Below are positions 18,210 through 27,340 of a stretch of DNA of 64,000 nucleotides, piece by piece. Position 1 is the stretch's first letter. Every line of letters begins with the position of its first letter. The notes below the pieces were generated by a model. That model searched no databases. It was not told where the DNA came from and saw only the letters and a list, made by a program, of their open reading frames with translations. The position numbers and the translations under genes are program-made. Origin of the DNA: JABDLO01 sp041749255 (GTDB lineage: Bacteria > Bacteroidota > Bacteroidia > Chitinophagales > Saprospiraceae); assembly GCA_041749255.1 (NCBI GenBank), contig JBGTBR010000025.1, positions 1 to 64,000 on the forward strand, read 5' to 3'.

Positions 18210-19271
18210 TTACACAAGCAACATTTGAAAACCCAAGTACTTTAACAAGTACTTTTTACCTGCCTGATCTTGTAATTTTTGTACCATCATTTGATGGTCT
18301 CCCCGTCGTGCAGGGATGATAGAAACAGATAAAATATAAGAATGCCGGGATGAGACTGTAGAAAGAACGATATATTTTTCCCAAACAACTTTTTTCAAAT
18401 ATTCTTTAGCGAATGGTGAAACGGATGTAGCCATTTCCTCAATTACTTGATCAATGTGCAGCCATTTTGAATGGGCTTTTTCTGATTTTTGAAAGGTGAT
18501 TGGTATACTCATTTTCTCTTTTGAAGAGTATTGCAAGAAAGGTAAAACATGATACGTGGAGTATTGGGCAGAGAAGTTAAACCCTTCTCTTGTCCATATT
18601 TTTTGAACAGCAGTATTGCCCGTTTGCGTAGAAACGCGTATTTGGCGTAAACCAATTTTATATGATTCATGCATAATGTGGTGAAGTATATCTGAATATA
18701 TCCCTTTTCGCTGAAAATGGGGATGCACGCCATTTATCTGAATGGTACATGTGCCAGAATCAAAATCGGCACTGCAAATGGCAAAACCGGCAGATTTACC
18801 TTCAAAAAATGCAATGTAGGAAGGGGCTTTAAGATCTGATGTAACCATTCTCCATGCCCACTCCTGATATCCCGAAATAATTGCGTTTTCATCCAGGAAA
18901 GGATTTTGGATGTAGTGGTTATTGTACCCTTTAAAAACATCAGCAATCAGGGAGTTCAATTGTGGAATATGATCAGGTCTTACTTTCTCATAAGTTATCT
19001 GATTAGAATGAGTCCGACGCGGATTGCCATCCAAATCTTTTACATAAGTAACCAGATCGTCGGCATGGATATAATTAAATCCAATGGCATCGATGGCAAA
19101 ATTCTCACTTGTGGCCTTTCCCGGGTTGTAAGGTAATCTCAGGATCAAGAGATCAGCTTCGAGATCAATCAGTTTTTTTTGGTATTCTTCAGGGTGAAAA
19201 GTCTCTCCTTCGGATCTGAAGACACGCATTCCAAATCTTGAACTTTCTGACTCAGAATGATAAATGGTCAC
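18210..19271 (-). CDS. GNAT acetyltransferase, possible WecD-like
   Basis: 353 aa starting at GTG (19271), with an in-frame TAA three codons upstream. Residues about 1-105 form a WecD/RffC-like N-terminal region, and about 105-230 form the GNAT fold with the acetyl-CoA loop motif VHPHFQRKGIYSDIL and a TGNTAVQKIW segment. In the ECA pathway WecD acetylates dTDP-Fuc4N, the product of WecE encoded just upstream, so this is the natural candidate. The C-terminal 120 residues have no counterpart in WecD and I do not recognise them. Identity with WecD specifically is inferred from context. Confidence 0.65.
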   Translation of the reverse strand: MTIYHSESESSRFGMRVFRSEGETFHPEEYQKKLIDLEADLLILRLPYNPGKATSENFAIDAIGFNYIHADDLVTYVKDLDGNPRRTHSNQITYEKVRPDHIPQLNSLIADVFKGYNNHYIQNPFLDENAIISGYQEWAWRMVTSDLKAPSYIAFFEGKSAGFAICSADFDSGTCTIQINGVHPHFQRKGIYSDILHHIMHESYKIGLRQIRVSTQTGNTAVQKIWTREGFNFSAQYSTYHVLPFLQYSSKEKMSIPITFQKSEKAHSKWLHIDQVIEEMATSVSPFAKEYLKKVVWEKYIVLSTVSSRHSYILSVSIIPARRGDHQMMVQKLQDQAGKKYLLKYLGFQMLLV

Positions 19272-19322
19272 TCGATTTTATTGATTGTGCATTTTAGTAA
19301 AAAGAACAACTCAAACTTGATC

Positions 19323-20096
19323 TTAGGAAGTCAATCGCGCAAAAACCAATCCGATATACTCATGGCAGGCAGAAGAAAACTTGGAAAAGTTGGATACATC
19401 AGATGCCCACCACCATTTTTTATTTCGGGAGTCTTTTCTAAGAATACTCCCGCCAGGAGCCGGAATGGGATCTAGACCATACTGGTGAAACCACTTCACA
19501 GCACGGGGCATATGGATGTCACTGGTCACCAGAATCAGACGGTAATTCTGATCTGATATAAAAGATTTGAACGCTTGTGCTTCTTCCTCTGTGGTTTTGG
19601 GTTGATCGAGGATGACGATATCTTCTTGTGAAATCCCCAGACTAGTGGCTGCCTCAGACCCTAACCGGGCCTGCGAAGGAGGGTTCGTCGAATAACCGGA
19701 GAAAACCAACACACTTCCCGGATGCAAAAGGTATTGCCTGATTCCTTCATTTAGTCTGAGTAGACTATTTCTGGAAAGCTTTTCGACGGGACTTACAGTG
19801 GGATCGGCATAACTTCCTCCCCCAAGAATCATAATGTATGTTTGATGAGTAGTATCCGGTTTATCATGAGAGTGATAGGTATCATATCGTGATTCCAGAC
19901 CATTTACGAGGAGATCAGGGACATATCGCGTTCCCGTGATCAGCAACCAAATCAATGCTGCATATAACCACAGGTGAGATGGCGATTTTTTTCTAACACG
20001 TTGAAAGAAGTAAATTCCGGTTAGAAGCCAAAAAACGAGAAAAGGATTGATGAGAAGTTGAACGATCCATTTCAAAATCTTTATGATGATTATCAT
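19323..20096 (-). CDS. YdcF/ElyC-family (DUF218) membrane protein
   Basis: 257 aa. Two N-terminal transmembrane helices (about 5-28 and 38-58) are followed by a DUF218 domain with IMILGGGSYAD, VLVFSGYST, KTTEEEAQ and SDIHMPRA. The topology is the same as E. coli ElyC, which affects polyprenyl carrier use between peptidoglycan and ECA. Its place next to wecE/wecF homologues suggests a comparable role, though that is inference. It abuts the sugar transferase gene with no gap. Confidence 0.8.
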   Translation of the reverse strand: MIIIIKILKWIVQLLINPFLVFWLLTGIYFFQRVRKKSPSHLWLYAALIWLLITGTRYVPDLLVNGLESRYDTYHSHDKPDTTHQTYIMILGGGSYADPTVSPVEKLSRNSLLRLNEGIRQYLLHPGSVLVFSGYSTNPPSQARLGSEAATSLGISQEDIVILDQPKTTEEEAQAFKSFISDQNYRLILVTSDIHMPRAVKWFHQYGLDPIPAPGGSILRKDSRNKKWWWASDVSNFSKFSSACHEYIGLVFARLTS

Positions 20097-20771
20097 TTAA
20101 AATGGTCTTCGTGGAAGAGAGGGAAAAACTTTGTAAATTATTTCGGATTGAGGAAAAAATACCACCCAAACGGTAATGAAAATACACATTAAATCGGTAT
20201 AAAATCCATAATTTACCTGGTACCACTGTTCTACCTTTCCCTTATAAGGGTACATGGTATCTTTGTAATATGTCCATACATCCCCGCCTTCATCTTTGAC
20301 TTTACTAAGCAGGCTTTCTTCATCTCTGAAAATGATGGATCCCACTCCAGTCAATCCCGGCAACATGTTATAAATCACTTTTTGATCCTCTTCCGGATAG
20401 GCTTCAAAACTTTTTAATACCAAAGGACGAGGACCAACCACACTCATATGCCCCAGGAAAATATTCAATAATTGCGGGAGTTCGTTGATCTTGGTTTTTC
20501 GGAGAAAGCCTCCCATGGGTGTCAGTCTGGGATCGTTTTTCGTGGTAATAACTCCACCTGGCAAGTTTGGGCTGTCTTTCAACATGGTGGCAAATTTGTA
20601 CATTTTAAACCTCCGGTTTTTATAACCTACACGTTCTTGCAGATAAAAAACATACCCTTCACCCGTAAGCTTTAAAGCAATCGTAACCGGGATCAGCAGT
20701 GGAGACAATACCAACAATGCGATGGAAGAGGCGAGTAGGTCAAAGATGCGTTTTATGTTTTGGTAAGGCAT
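20097..20771 (-). CDS. Initiating sugar transferase (phosphoglycosyl transferase) 1
   Basis: Monotopic phosphoglycosyl transferase of 224 aa (bacterial sugar transferase family, as the catalytic domain of WcaJ/PglC). One re-entrant/hydrophobic helix (about 8-35) precedes the catalytic segment with YKFATML, KNDPRLTPMG, KTKINELPQLLN and GPRPL. It moves a sugar-1-phosphate from a UDP sugar onto undecaprenyl phosphate, starting glycan assembly. It is paralogous to the protein at 30535-31242. It likely starts the glycan that uses the adjacent wec-like genes. Confidence 0.88.
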   Translation of the reverse strand: MPYQNIKRIFDLLASSIALLVLSPLLIPVTIALKLTGEGYVFYLQERVGYKNRRFKMYKFATMLKDSPNLPGGVITTKNDPRLTPMGGFLRKTKINELPQLLNIFLGHMSVVGPRPLVLKSFEAYPEEDQKVIYNMLPGLTGVGSIIFRDEESLLSKVKDEGGDVWTYYKDTMYPYKGKVEQWYQVNYGFYTDLMCIFITVWVVFFPQSEIIYKVFPSLPRRPF

Positions 20772-20784
20772 GGATTAAAGTTAA

Positions 20785-20824
20785 ATTAGCTCGTAGTCCG
20801 TAGCTCGTAGTTCGTAGTTCGTAG
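20785..20824. repeat. AGCTCGT heptamer array, left flank of four-helix gene
   Basis: Tandem AGCTCGT/AGTCCGT/AGTTCGT words in + orientation. It lies between the sugar transferase start and the four-helix-bundle gene stop, and is matched in inverted orientation by the array at 21278-21353. Confidence 0.9.
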
Positions 20825-20836
20825 GAAATAGCTTGT

Positions 20837-21214
20837 TCAAGTTGTTTCTTTTTTAATTGAAGAGATTAGGCCGTTAAGTATTTTTGATAATTCAATGGCT
20901 TTTAACCTTAATTCCCGATAATCCTTATCGCTAATCCAAGACCTTTTATTCAGAATAAGTAAAACAGTTATGGTTTCATAAATAGAACCTCGGGCATAAT
21001 AGAGGAATTGTTTAAACTCTAAAGGCGACCACCTTCCTTTACCTTCTGCAATATTCATAGGGATTGAAGCCGAACAAGCATCAAGCTGTTCTCTTAATCT
21101 AAAATGACCCTTACTTTTATTAAAGTCATCGGTCTTTTCAAAAATAAGTTCGACAAATTCTATGGCTTTCTGCCAGGCAATAAGTTTTTCAAAATCAAAC
21201 GTATCTTCTTCCAA
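20837..21214 (-). CDS. Four-helix bundle protein (S23/Avd-like) 1
   Basis: Small helical protein of 125 aa from the family first known from intervening sequences in 23S rRNA genes and structurally like the Avd protein of diversity-generating retroelements. Hallmarks are FEKLIAWQKAIEFV near the start, the IPMNIAEGKGR motif (about 56-66) and the FLYYARGS motif (about 73-80). No rRNA gene or reverse transcriptase is nearby. The start is TTG at 21214; no ATG is available between it and the upstream stop. Inverted AGCTCGT heptamer arrays flank the gene on both sides. The function of stand-alone members is unknown; nucleic-acid binding is a common guess. Confidence 0.85.
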   Translation of the reverse strand: MEEDTFDFEKLIAWQKAIEFVELIFEKTDDFNKSKGHFRLREQLDACSASIPMNIAEGKGRWSPLEFKQFLYYARGSIYETITVLLILNKRSWISDKDYRELRLKAIELSKILNGLISSIKKETT

Positions 21215-21277
21215 AATGATTGATTTTATTAATTATGCATTACTAAGCTTATCAATATTAATGATACTCTAAGCTTA

Positions 21278-21353
21278 AGACTACGTACTACAAACTCTGA
21301 GCTACGAGCTACGAGCTACGAACTACGAGCTACGAGCTACCAGCTACGGACTA
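21278..21353. repeat. AGCTCGT heptamer array (inverted), right flank of four-helix gene
   Basis: About ten heptamer words seen as AGCTACG on the + strand, the reverse complement of the left array at 20785-20824. The segment GTAGTCCGTAGCT appears in both arrays on opposite strands. The array supplies the TAG stop codon of the CapD-like gene (21351-21353). Confidence 0.9.
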
Positions 21354-22562
21354 CATCCTATCGTCTAAGCCTTTTCCTTTTTCAATATGGTCGAAACCGG
21401 GGAGGAATTTTTTCATCAGTTCGATGATGGAGGATTTGTCATACTGGCCGGAGCTACAAAGAGATTTTAATTCTTCGAGGCAAAGCGTCACGTGTTCTAT
21501 AGTGGGTCGATCGGCATTTTTTATGACTCCCATACCTGCATAGGTGGTAAGATCAACTTCATCGGATTCGGTATAAAACTCTTCGTAGAGTTTTTCGCCG
21601 GAGGTATCAGAAGGGAAAAAATACACGGGATAGGGTTTTCCCGGTGTATAGGATGCAGCGAGGGTACGGGCTTCTTCTTCGGACTTACATTCTACTATTG
21701 GAATGTTGAGTTTTTCGAAAAAGTGAAGCGTGATATCCTTGAAAAGTACCATCTGATGTTTGGCAAGTTTTGGAAAGAAGATCTCTCCACTTTCACCCAG
21801 AATACACGCCAGCAGACAGATCTGACCACTTTCTTCAGGAGAAACAAAAAATCGCTTTACATCTGAGGGACAAGATATAGGCTGTCTTTTCATCAACCTG
21901 TACATATATCCGTCTAACAGGCTACCATTAGAAAAGGCTACATTGGCAAAGCGGGCTGTTGTGATTTTTATATGCCTGCTATAAGCCAGGATGACGTCTT
22001 CCATGAGCTTTTTACTGGCTCCCATGACATTGACAGGATTGGCCGCTTTATCAGTGGAGACGCAAAAAAAGTGCGACGGAGGTTGATCACTGAGAATATC
22101 CAATAGCTTTTTGGCTCTGAATACGTTATTTTCCAGCATGGCTTCGATGGAGTAGCGGTCTTTCTCACTGCGTACATGTTTGTGTGCGGCAAAGTTGGCT
22201 ACGATATCAAAAGGACCCTCATTTTTCAGCATTTTGTGAAAAACATCATCGCTGAAATTCATGGGGTAGGTTTTAAAATCCGATGGCATATACTGGTTTG
22301 GAGCACTTCTCAGGTCGCGTGTCAGTTCGGTAAGAGCATTTTCATTGGTATCTACGACATACAGTCTTGAAGGCTTAAATTCCAGCAATGCACGGATAAA
22401 TGATGCCCCGATGGTACCTCCACCGCCAATGACGAGTACTGAAGTATTGAGGATGCCACTTTTCAGTGCCGATGTATTCTCAAGTATATCTTTAAGAAAT
22501 AGGCTTTCCTCCCTCTTTGTGATCTGTTTTTTTATAAAGTGGTCAATATTGAATTGGATCAT
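21351..22562 (-). CDS. CapD-like UDP-sugar 4,6-dehydratase, soluble form
   Basis: Extended SDR of 403 aa (CapD_2/polysaccharide biosynthesis family). It shows the NAD-binding motif GGGGTIG (46-52) and STDKA (169-173). The usual active-site Tyr of YxxxK is Met180 (MGASK), as in WbpM/PglF-type dehydratases. Unlike those, it lacks the N-terminal membrane domain and the first nucleotide-binding domain. The likely reaction is conversion of a UDP-HexNAc to its 4-keto-6-deoxy form, which the EpsN-like aminotransferase encoded upstream would use. Its stop codon lies in a heptamer array. Confidence 0.78.
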   Translation of the reverse strand: MIQFNIDHFIKKQITKREESLFLKDILENTSALKSGILNTSVLVIGGGGTIGASFIRALLEFKPSRLYVVDTNENALTELTRDLRSAPNQYMPSDFKTYPMNFSDDVFHKMLKNEGPFDIVANFAAHKHVRSEKDRYSIEAMLENNVFRAKKLLDILSDQPPSHFFCVSTDKAANPVNVMGASKKLMEDVILAYSRHIKITTARFANVAFSNGSLLDGYMYRLMKRQPISCPSDVKRFFVSPEESGQICLLACILGESGEIFFPKLAKHQMVLFKDITLHFFEKLNIPIVECKSEEEARTLAASYTPGKPYPVYFFPSDTSGEKLYEEFYTESDEVDLTTYAGMGVIKNADRPTIEHVTLCLEELKSLCSSGQYDKSSIIELMKKFLPGFDHIEKGKGLDDRM

Positions 22563-22647
22563 GGGGTGTTATTCAAGTTTAGTAACTGCTCAGTTTCTGT
22601 TATAAATGAGTTGTTTTGTCATAATTTTTGCAATAGTTTAGAGAAAT

Positions 22648-22783
22648 TTGTCCCTACAGGGACAATGATCTTCATCTTCACAAAAATTCCGCCAAAACAA
22701 TTACTATTTGATCATATTTTAACACCGGATTGAAACCCGGTGCTATTCATATTTAACCCCCAAAAGTCCCCAAAGCTTTGGGG
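22648..22783. repeat. Three small inverted repeats between CapD and EpsN genes
   Basis: In 136 bp there are three perfect hairpins: TTGTCCCT/AGGGACAA (22648-22665), CACCGG/CCGGTG with an 8-nt loop (22723-22742) and the palindrome CCCCAAAGCTTTGGGG (22768-22783). None has a clear T-run. They resemble dispersed extragenic mini-palindromes more than a terminator. Confidence 0.7.
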
Positions 22784-22830
22784 AGGGGTTATAGCTGAGT
22801 TTATTGAGTATGGATTTCGCACATTCCTGA

Positions 22831-23982
22831 CTATGACCAAAGTGAGAGTATGGTTTCAGTGACTCTGGATCTTTCTTCCTCAGTCATATTAGAACTGGAA
22901 GGTAGACAAAGTCCATTGGTAAAAAGGTTTTCAGAAGTGCCATTGGCATAATACTGGCAATCTTTAAAAACGGGTTGAAGATGCATGGGTTTCCATAGTG
23001 GACGGGATTCGATATTGTGTTTTTCAAGCAGTAGGCGTACATCTTCACGGGTAATTCCCCCATTTTTTCCTGGATCCATCACAAAGGCAGTGAGCCAATG
23101 GTTGGAGAAATATTTGTCGGAGGGTTCTGTCAGAAATTCGGTGCCTGGAATGGATTCCAGTGCATTTTTATAAAAGAAAAAATGTTCTCTTCTTTTGGCA
23201 ATGCGTTCGGAAAGTACTTCCATCTGACCTCGCCCAATGCCGGCACTGATATTGCTCATGCGGTAATTGTACCCTATATGGGAATGCTGGTAATGAACGG
23301 CTGCATCCCGGGCCTGGGTAGCCAGGAACAGTGAATTCCGGCAATATTCAGTGTGATTGGAGATCAAAGCCCCCCCTCCGGAAGTAGTGATGATCTTATT
23401 TCCATTAAACGACAATACCCCGATTTGACCAAATGTACCGCAATGCTTGCCATCGTAGGTGGAGCCCAGTGCTTCGGCAGCATCTTCGATTACAGGAATA
23501 CTATACTCTGAAGCGATTTCCAATATCTCTTTTATTTTGGAAGGCATGCCGTAAAGATGTACCAGGATAAGTGCTTTGGGGTTTTTCCCAGTAATGCGTA
23601 TTCGGTCTTCTATTGCTTTCCGGAGAAGTGCAGGATCCATATTCCAGGTTTCCGTCTCTGAATCGACAAAGACGGGTTTTGCTTTCAAATAGACTATGGG
23701 GTTAGCGGAGGCGGAGAAAGTAAAAGAGGAACACAGCACTTCATCATCAACATCCACACCAAGGAGGATCAGTGCCAGGTGTATGGCCGCCGTGCCGGAA
23801 GAAAGGCATGTACACGCTTCTGCACCGGTATAGAGGCATACATCATTCTCTAAACCTGTTACGTTGGATCCCAGTGGAAATACATGATTATGGGCAAAAG
23901 CCTCCTCTATGTATTTCATTTCCCTACCGCTCATATGGGGAGATGAAAGCCAGATCCGAGGGAATGGATTGTCTGAGTTCAT
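22831..23982 (-). CDS. epsN: EpsN-like UDP-4-amino-sugar transaminase
   Basis: PLP-dependent DegT-family aminotransferase of 383 aa. It shares long characteristic stretches with Bacillus EpsN/PglE: LSSPHMSGRE near the start, SSGTAAIHLA (61-70), DSETETWNMDP, SFNGNKIITTSGGG with Lys196 as the PLP lysine, and LPSSSNMTEEE near the C-terminus. The reaction is amination of a UDP-4-keto-6-deoxy-HexNAc, giving the bacillosamine precursor. It pairs with the CapD-like dehydratase encoded downstream. No dedicated acetyltransferase directly follows; NeuD-type genes elsewhere in the cluster could fill that role. Confidence 0.85.
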   Translation of the reverse strand: MNSDNPFPRIWLSSPHMSGREMKYIEEAFAHNHVFPLGSNVTGLENDVCLYTGAEACTCLSSGTAAIHLALILLGVDVDDEVLCSSFTFSASANPIVYLKAKPVFVDSETETWNMDPALLRKAIEDRIRITGKNPKALILVHLYGMPSKIKEILEIASEYSIPVIEDAAEALGSTYDGKHCGTFGQIGVLSFNGNKIITTSGGGALISNHTEYCRNSLFLATQARDAAVHYQHSHIGYNYRMSNISAGIGRGQMEVLSERIAKRREHFFFYKNALESIPGTEFLTEPSDKYFSNHWLTAFVMDPGKNGGITREDVRLLLEKHNIESRPLWKPMHLQPVFKDCQYYANGTSENLFTNGLCLPSSSNMTEEERSRVTETILSLWS

Positions 23983-23985
23983 ACC

Positions 23986-26900
23986 TTATTTCCCGATGAT
24001 AAGTGCGGGAATGGATCTCTCTTTGTATGAAGTATTGTATGAGTTGATATGCTCATCGATCAATATGGACAACTCCTTTTTAAAATCCAACCATTCTGAG
24101 TCGAGATCTTTTAAGAGGACTTTTGCTCCCCTTGCCAGGCGTGGATCATGGGTATCCACTGCTTCTTTCAGTGAAAAATACTGTGCATTGAGCCTGCTTG
24201 GAAAATTGATAACGTCCTGAAAATTACTCTGGCGGGTTTGTACTACCTGGTCTTCCCAATCCGATAGCATTTTCACGAGTTTCTCTCCCTGCTCATACAG
24301 AACTTTTTCTCCTTCCCGGTCTTTGAGCAAGCCATTGTAATGCGCAAGCTGCGACTTTACTTTCCTAAGATCATTGACAGATCGGTGTATATCGCTTATA
24401 GAGGTTTCTATTTTTTGAAGGAATTGTTGCTGCTCATCCCATTGTGCCTGTCCTATTTCCTGCAGGTTAGGATCCTGCTGTAATTCAATTGACACCTGTG
24501 AAGTATCATTTTTACTGATCAGGCGAGCTGAATAATTCCCTGGAGAGACTCTTGATCCGCGGTAATCACCGTATACAAAGGCATCCGGGATGGGAGGCAG
24601 TGTTTCGCGGCGAAAATCCCAGGCAAATCGATTGAACCCTTTTTTTGCAGGTAAGACTTTAGGTGCGGGAGGACCACCTGAGAAAGCTTTGAAAAGGGTG
24701 TCGGGAAGACTTGAATAGCTTCTGATAACATTACCTACAGCATCGAGAATTTCCAATCGTATTCCTGTAGAGTCAGCATCTTCCGGAAGGACGTAATCGA
24801 GGATGACACCCATACGGGGATTTTCACCTATACCTGGAGGAAGATCCATCCACGAAGGTATATAGCCTTCGTATTTTATGCTTGGTTTGGGTGAAATTAG
24901 GGTCGTTTTAGAAATTTCTTTGCCCACGGACTGTTGTATGGAGCTCAGATCATCCAGTATCCAAAAGGATCTTCCGGCTGTAGCTACTACCAGGTCATTT
25001 TCATGTTCCGGAATAGCCATATCGGTGATGGGAACCACGGGTAGATTGAGTTGAAACCGGTGCCATTCTTTTCCACCATTGTACGATAAGTAAAAACCTC
25101 GTTCCGAGCCGGCATACAGGAGATCTTTTACCTTGCGATCTTCCCGTATGACGCGGATAAAATCATCTTTTTGAATACCCTGATTGATATTTCTCCACGA
25201 TTTTCCATAATCTGTGGTCTTATAGCTCATACTGGCAAAATCATTGAATTTATACCGGGTAGCTGATATATAAGCAGTGGCCGGGTCGTGAGGTGATATT
25301 TCTATTGAGTAAATAAGGCTTTCTGAAAGACCGGCAGGGGTAATATCCTCCCAGAAATCGCCTCCATTTCGTGTCATGTAGACTTTTCCACAATCACTTC
25401 CGGTATAGATCACTCCTTTTTCATGTTGAGATTCGATGACATAACTCAGCGTATTATAATTTTCTCCACCTGCGCCTTCATTGGTGATGGGTGCCCCTCC
25501 CAGGCCCTGTTTTTCCTTCTCATTCCGGGTCAGGTCCGGGCTGATCTCTTGCCACGTCAAGCCACCATCAGTAGTTTTCATCAGAAGTTGCGCACCGTGA
25601 TAGATGGTGTTATAATCGTGAGGTGATGCTATGATCGGAGCATTCCAATTAAAACGGTATTTCATATCCTGAGGATTGAAAGCGAGAATATTAGACGGAT
25701 ACTGCCTGATGTCTTTGCCATGGCCGTTTTCAGTATTTAATACTTCGATTCCTCCCTGGTAGCATCCTCCGTATAAAAGTAAGGGGTTTTTTGGATCAAA
25801 AGCTATAAATGCGCATTCACAACCGGGACCATATGTCCAGTCCTTTTCGGTAATTCCAATATAATTGTTGCGCGAGGCTATGACGACAGAAGTGTTGTCC
25901 TGCTGACCACCATAAATTCTGTATGGAAATAACTGATCGGTAATCACGCGGTAAAACTGCCCAGTCGGTTGATTGTCCTGAGTCGACCAGCTCTTACCCC
26001 TGTTAAAGGTGATCTCTGCACCACCATCATCGCCCAGGATCATATTGGAGGGATTATTGGGGTTGATCCACAGGTCATGGGTGTCGATATGGCGAACGGG
26101 AATGATGTTAAAGGTTTTTCCTCCATCGATTGAGCGGGTGAGGGGAGAATTCAGGACATAAACGACATCTTCATTAATAGGGTCGGCCAACACTTCCATA
26201 TAATACCATGAACGGCTGGTCAGTAGGGGGTTATTGGTCATGTGGGTCCAGGTCGCTCCTCCATTATCCGAGCGGTACAAACCGGCTACTGATTTTTCAG
26301 CTTCCACGATGGCGTATACCTTTTGGGAATTTGCCCGGGAGACACTGACACCAATTTTGCCCATTTCTGAAGGCAAGCCCTGATTGATCTTTGTCCAGGT
26401 CTCACCGCTGTCGGTAGATTTCCAAATCGCACATCCGGAGCCTCCGCTTCTCACCTGCCAGGGAAGTCGTATGTGTTCCCAGGTAGCGGCGTATAGAATA
26501 CGGGGGTTGTTCATGTCCATACTGAGTGAAGAAGCTCCCGTATTTTCATCCACATACAGAGTTCTTTTCCAGGTTTTGCCCCCATCCTCGCTTTTATAGA
26601 TTCCTCTTTCTTCGGTAAGTCCGTGGGCTGCCCCTTGCGCGGCGACAAATACTACCTCCGGATTGGTGGGATGTATAATGACATCCGAGATGTGTCTTGT
26701 TTTTTCCAGACCCAGGTGTGTCCAGGTTTTGCCCCCATCGACGGATTTGTATACACCGTCACCATAGGTAGTCATGACACCGCGGATTGCGTGTTCTCCC
26801 ATGCCAACGTATAGGACATTGGGGTCTGATTCACTAACGGCGATGTCTCCTACAGAGCCTGTTTGGAAAAACCCGTCGGAAATATTGAGCCATGAGATGC

Positions 26901-27156
26901 CTGCATCTTCTGTTTTCCAGAGACCTCCACCTGTATAGCCGGCGAGGTATACCTGGTCATTGTTGGGAATACCACTGACCGCTACGGATCTTCCTCCGCG
27001 GAATGGTCCTATATTTCGCCATTGCAGTCCGTGATAATCTTCAGCCTGAACGGCCATTGAGGAGGATGAGCCCGGATTTTTATCGATGGCTTTGGTCTTT
27101 TGCCCGTAAAGGGAAACGGATAAAAGCAAAATGGAAATCAGTAGTGTTTTTTTCAT
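23986..27156 (-). CDS. Secreted BNR/VPS10 (sortilin-like) beta-propeller protein
   Basis: Exported protein of 1056 aa. A Sec signal peptide (about 1-19, ending SLYGQ) is followed by multiple BNR/Asp-box repeats such as SVDGGKTW, SEDGGKTW, STDSGETW, SDNGGATW and NGGKEW, spread over about residues 40-720, which form one or two beta-propellers as in VPS10/sortilin or oligoxyloglucan-hydrolase-like proteins. The last 300 residues include a beta-sandwich-like region and a helical, possibly coiled-coil segment (about 920-1010). Similar proteins are abundant in Bacteroidota and often miscalled glycosyl hydrolases; activity is unproven. It ends 3 bp upstream of the epsN-like start, so it may be read in the same transcript. 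Confidence 0.82.
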   Translation of the reverse strand: MKKTLLISILLLSVSLYGQKTKAIDKNPGSSSSMAVQAEDYHGLQWRNIGPFRGGRSVAVSGIPNNDQVYLAGYTGGGLWKTEDAGISWLNISDGFFQTGSVGDIAVSESDPNVLYVGMGEHAIRGVMTTYGDGVYKSVDGGKTWTHLGLEKTRHISDVIIHPTNPEVVFVAAQGAAHGLTEERGIYKSEDGGKTWKRTLYVDENTGASSLSMDMNNPRILYAATWEHIRLPWQVRSGGSGCAIWKSTDSGETWTKINQGLPSEMGKIGVSVSRANSQKVYAIVEAEKSVAGLYRSDNGGATWTHMTNNPLLTSRSWYYMEVLADPINEDVVYVLNSPLTRSIDGGKTFNIIPVRHIDTHDLWINPNNPSNMILGDDGGAEITFNRGKSWSTQDNQPTGQFYRVITDQLFPYRIYGGQQDNTSVVIASRNNYIGITEKDWTYGPGCECAFIAFDPKNPLLLYGGCYQGGIEVLNTENGHGKDIRQYPSNILAFNPQDMKYRFNWNAPIIASPHDYNTIYHGAQLLMKTTDGGLTWQEISPDLTRNEKEKQGLGGAPITNEGAGGENYNTLSYVIESQHEKGVIYTGSDCGKVYMTRNGGDFWEDITPAGLSESLIYSIEISPHDPATAYISATRYKFNDFASMSYKTTDYGKSWRNINQGIQKDDFIRVIREDRKVKDLLYAGSERGFYLSYNGGKEWHRFQLNLPVVPITDMAIPEHENDLVVATAGRSFWILDDLSSIQQSVGKEISKTTLISPKPSIKYEGYIPSWMDLPPGIGENPRMGVILDYVLPEDADSTGIRLEILDAVGNVIRSYSSLPDTLFKAFSGGPPAPKVLPAKKGFNRFAWDFRRETLPPIPDAFVYGDYRGSRVSPGNYSARLISKNDTSQVSIELQQDPNLQEIGQAQWDEQQQFLQKIETSISDIHRSVNDLRKVKSQLAHYNGLLKDREGEKVLYEQGEKLVKMLSDWEDQVVQTRQSNFQDVINFPSRLNAQYFSLKEAVDTHDPRLARGAKVLLKDLDSEWLDFKKELSILIDEHINSYNTSYKERSIPALIIGK

Positions 27157-27340
27157 ATTCCGAAATTAGAAAACTTGGTTGATTTAATAAAGTTTTGGTA
27201 GTCTTGATTTGGAGTAATGTTTTTATAGAATATTCGGGGGGCTTGAAAGGTATGTTTCATATGTTTCAAATCCTAACCCCACCCAAAGCTTTAGGTGAGG
27301 CTATTTATATATCGCTCTTTCAGAACTTTTTATTATAATC

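Noticed and set aside
20837..21214. Diversity-generating retroelement or 23S rRNA intervening sequence
   Set aside because: The protein has the Avd/S23 fold family motif, but there is no reverse transcriptase, no template/variable repeat pair and no rRNA gene in the window.
23986..27156. Glycoside hydrolase acting on the local glycan
   Set aside because: BNR/VPS10 propellers are often annotated this way, but I see no catalytic-residue signature, so only the fold is reported.
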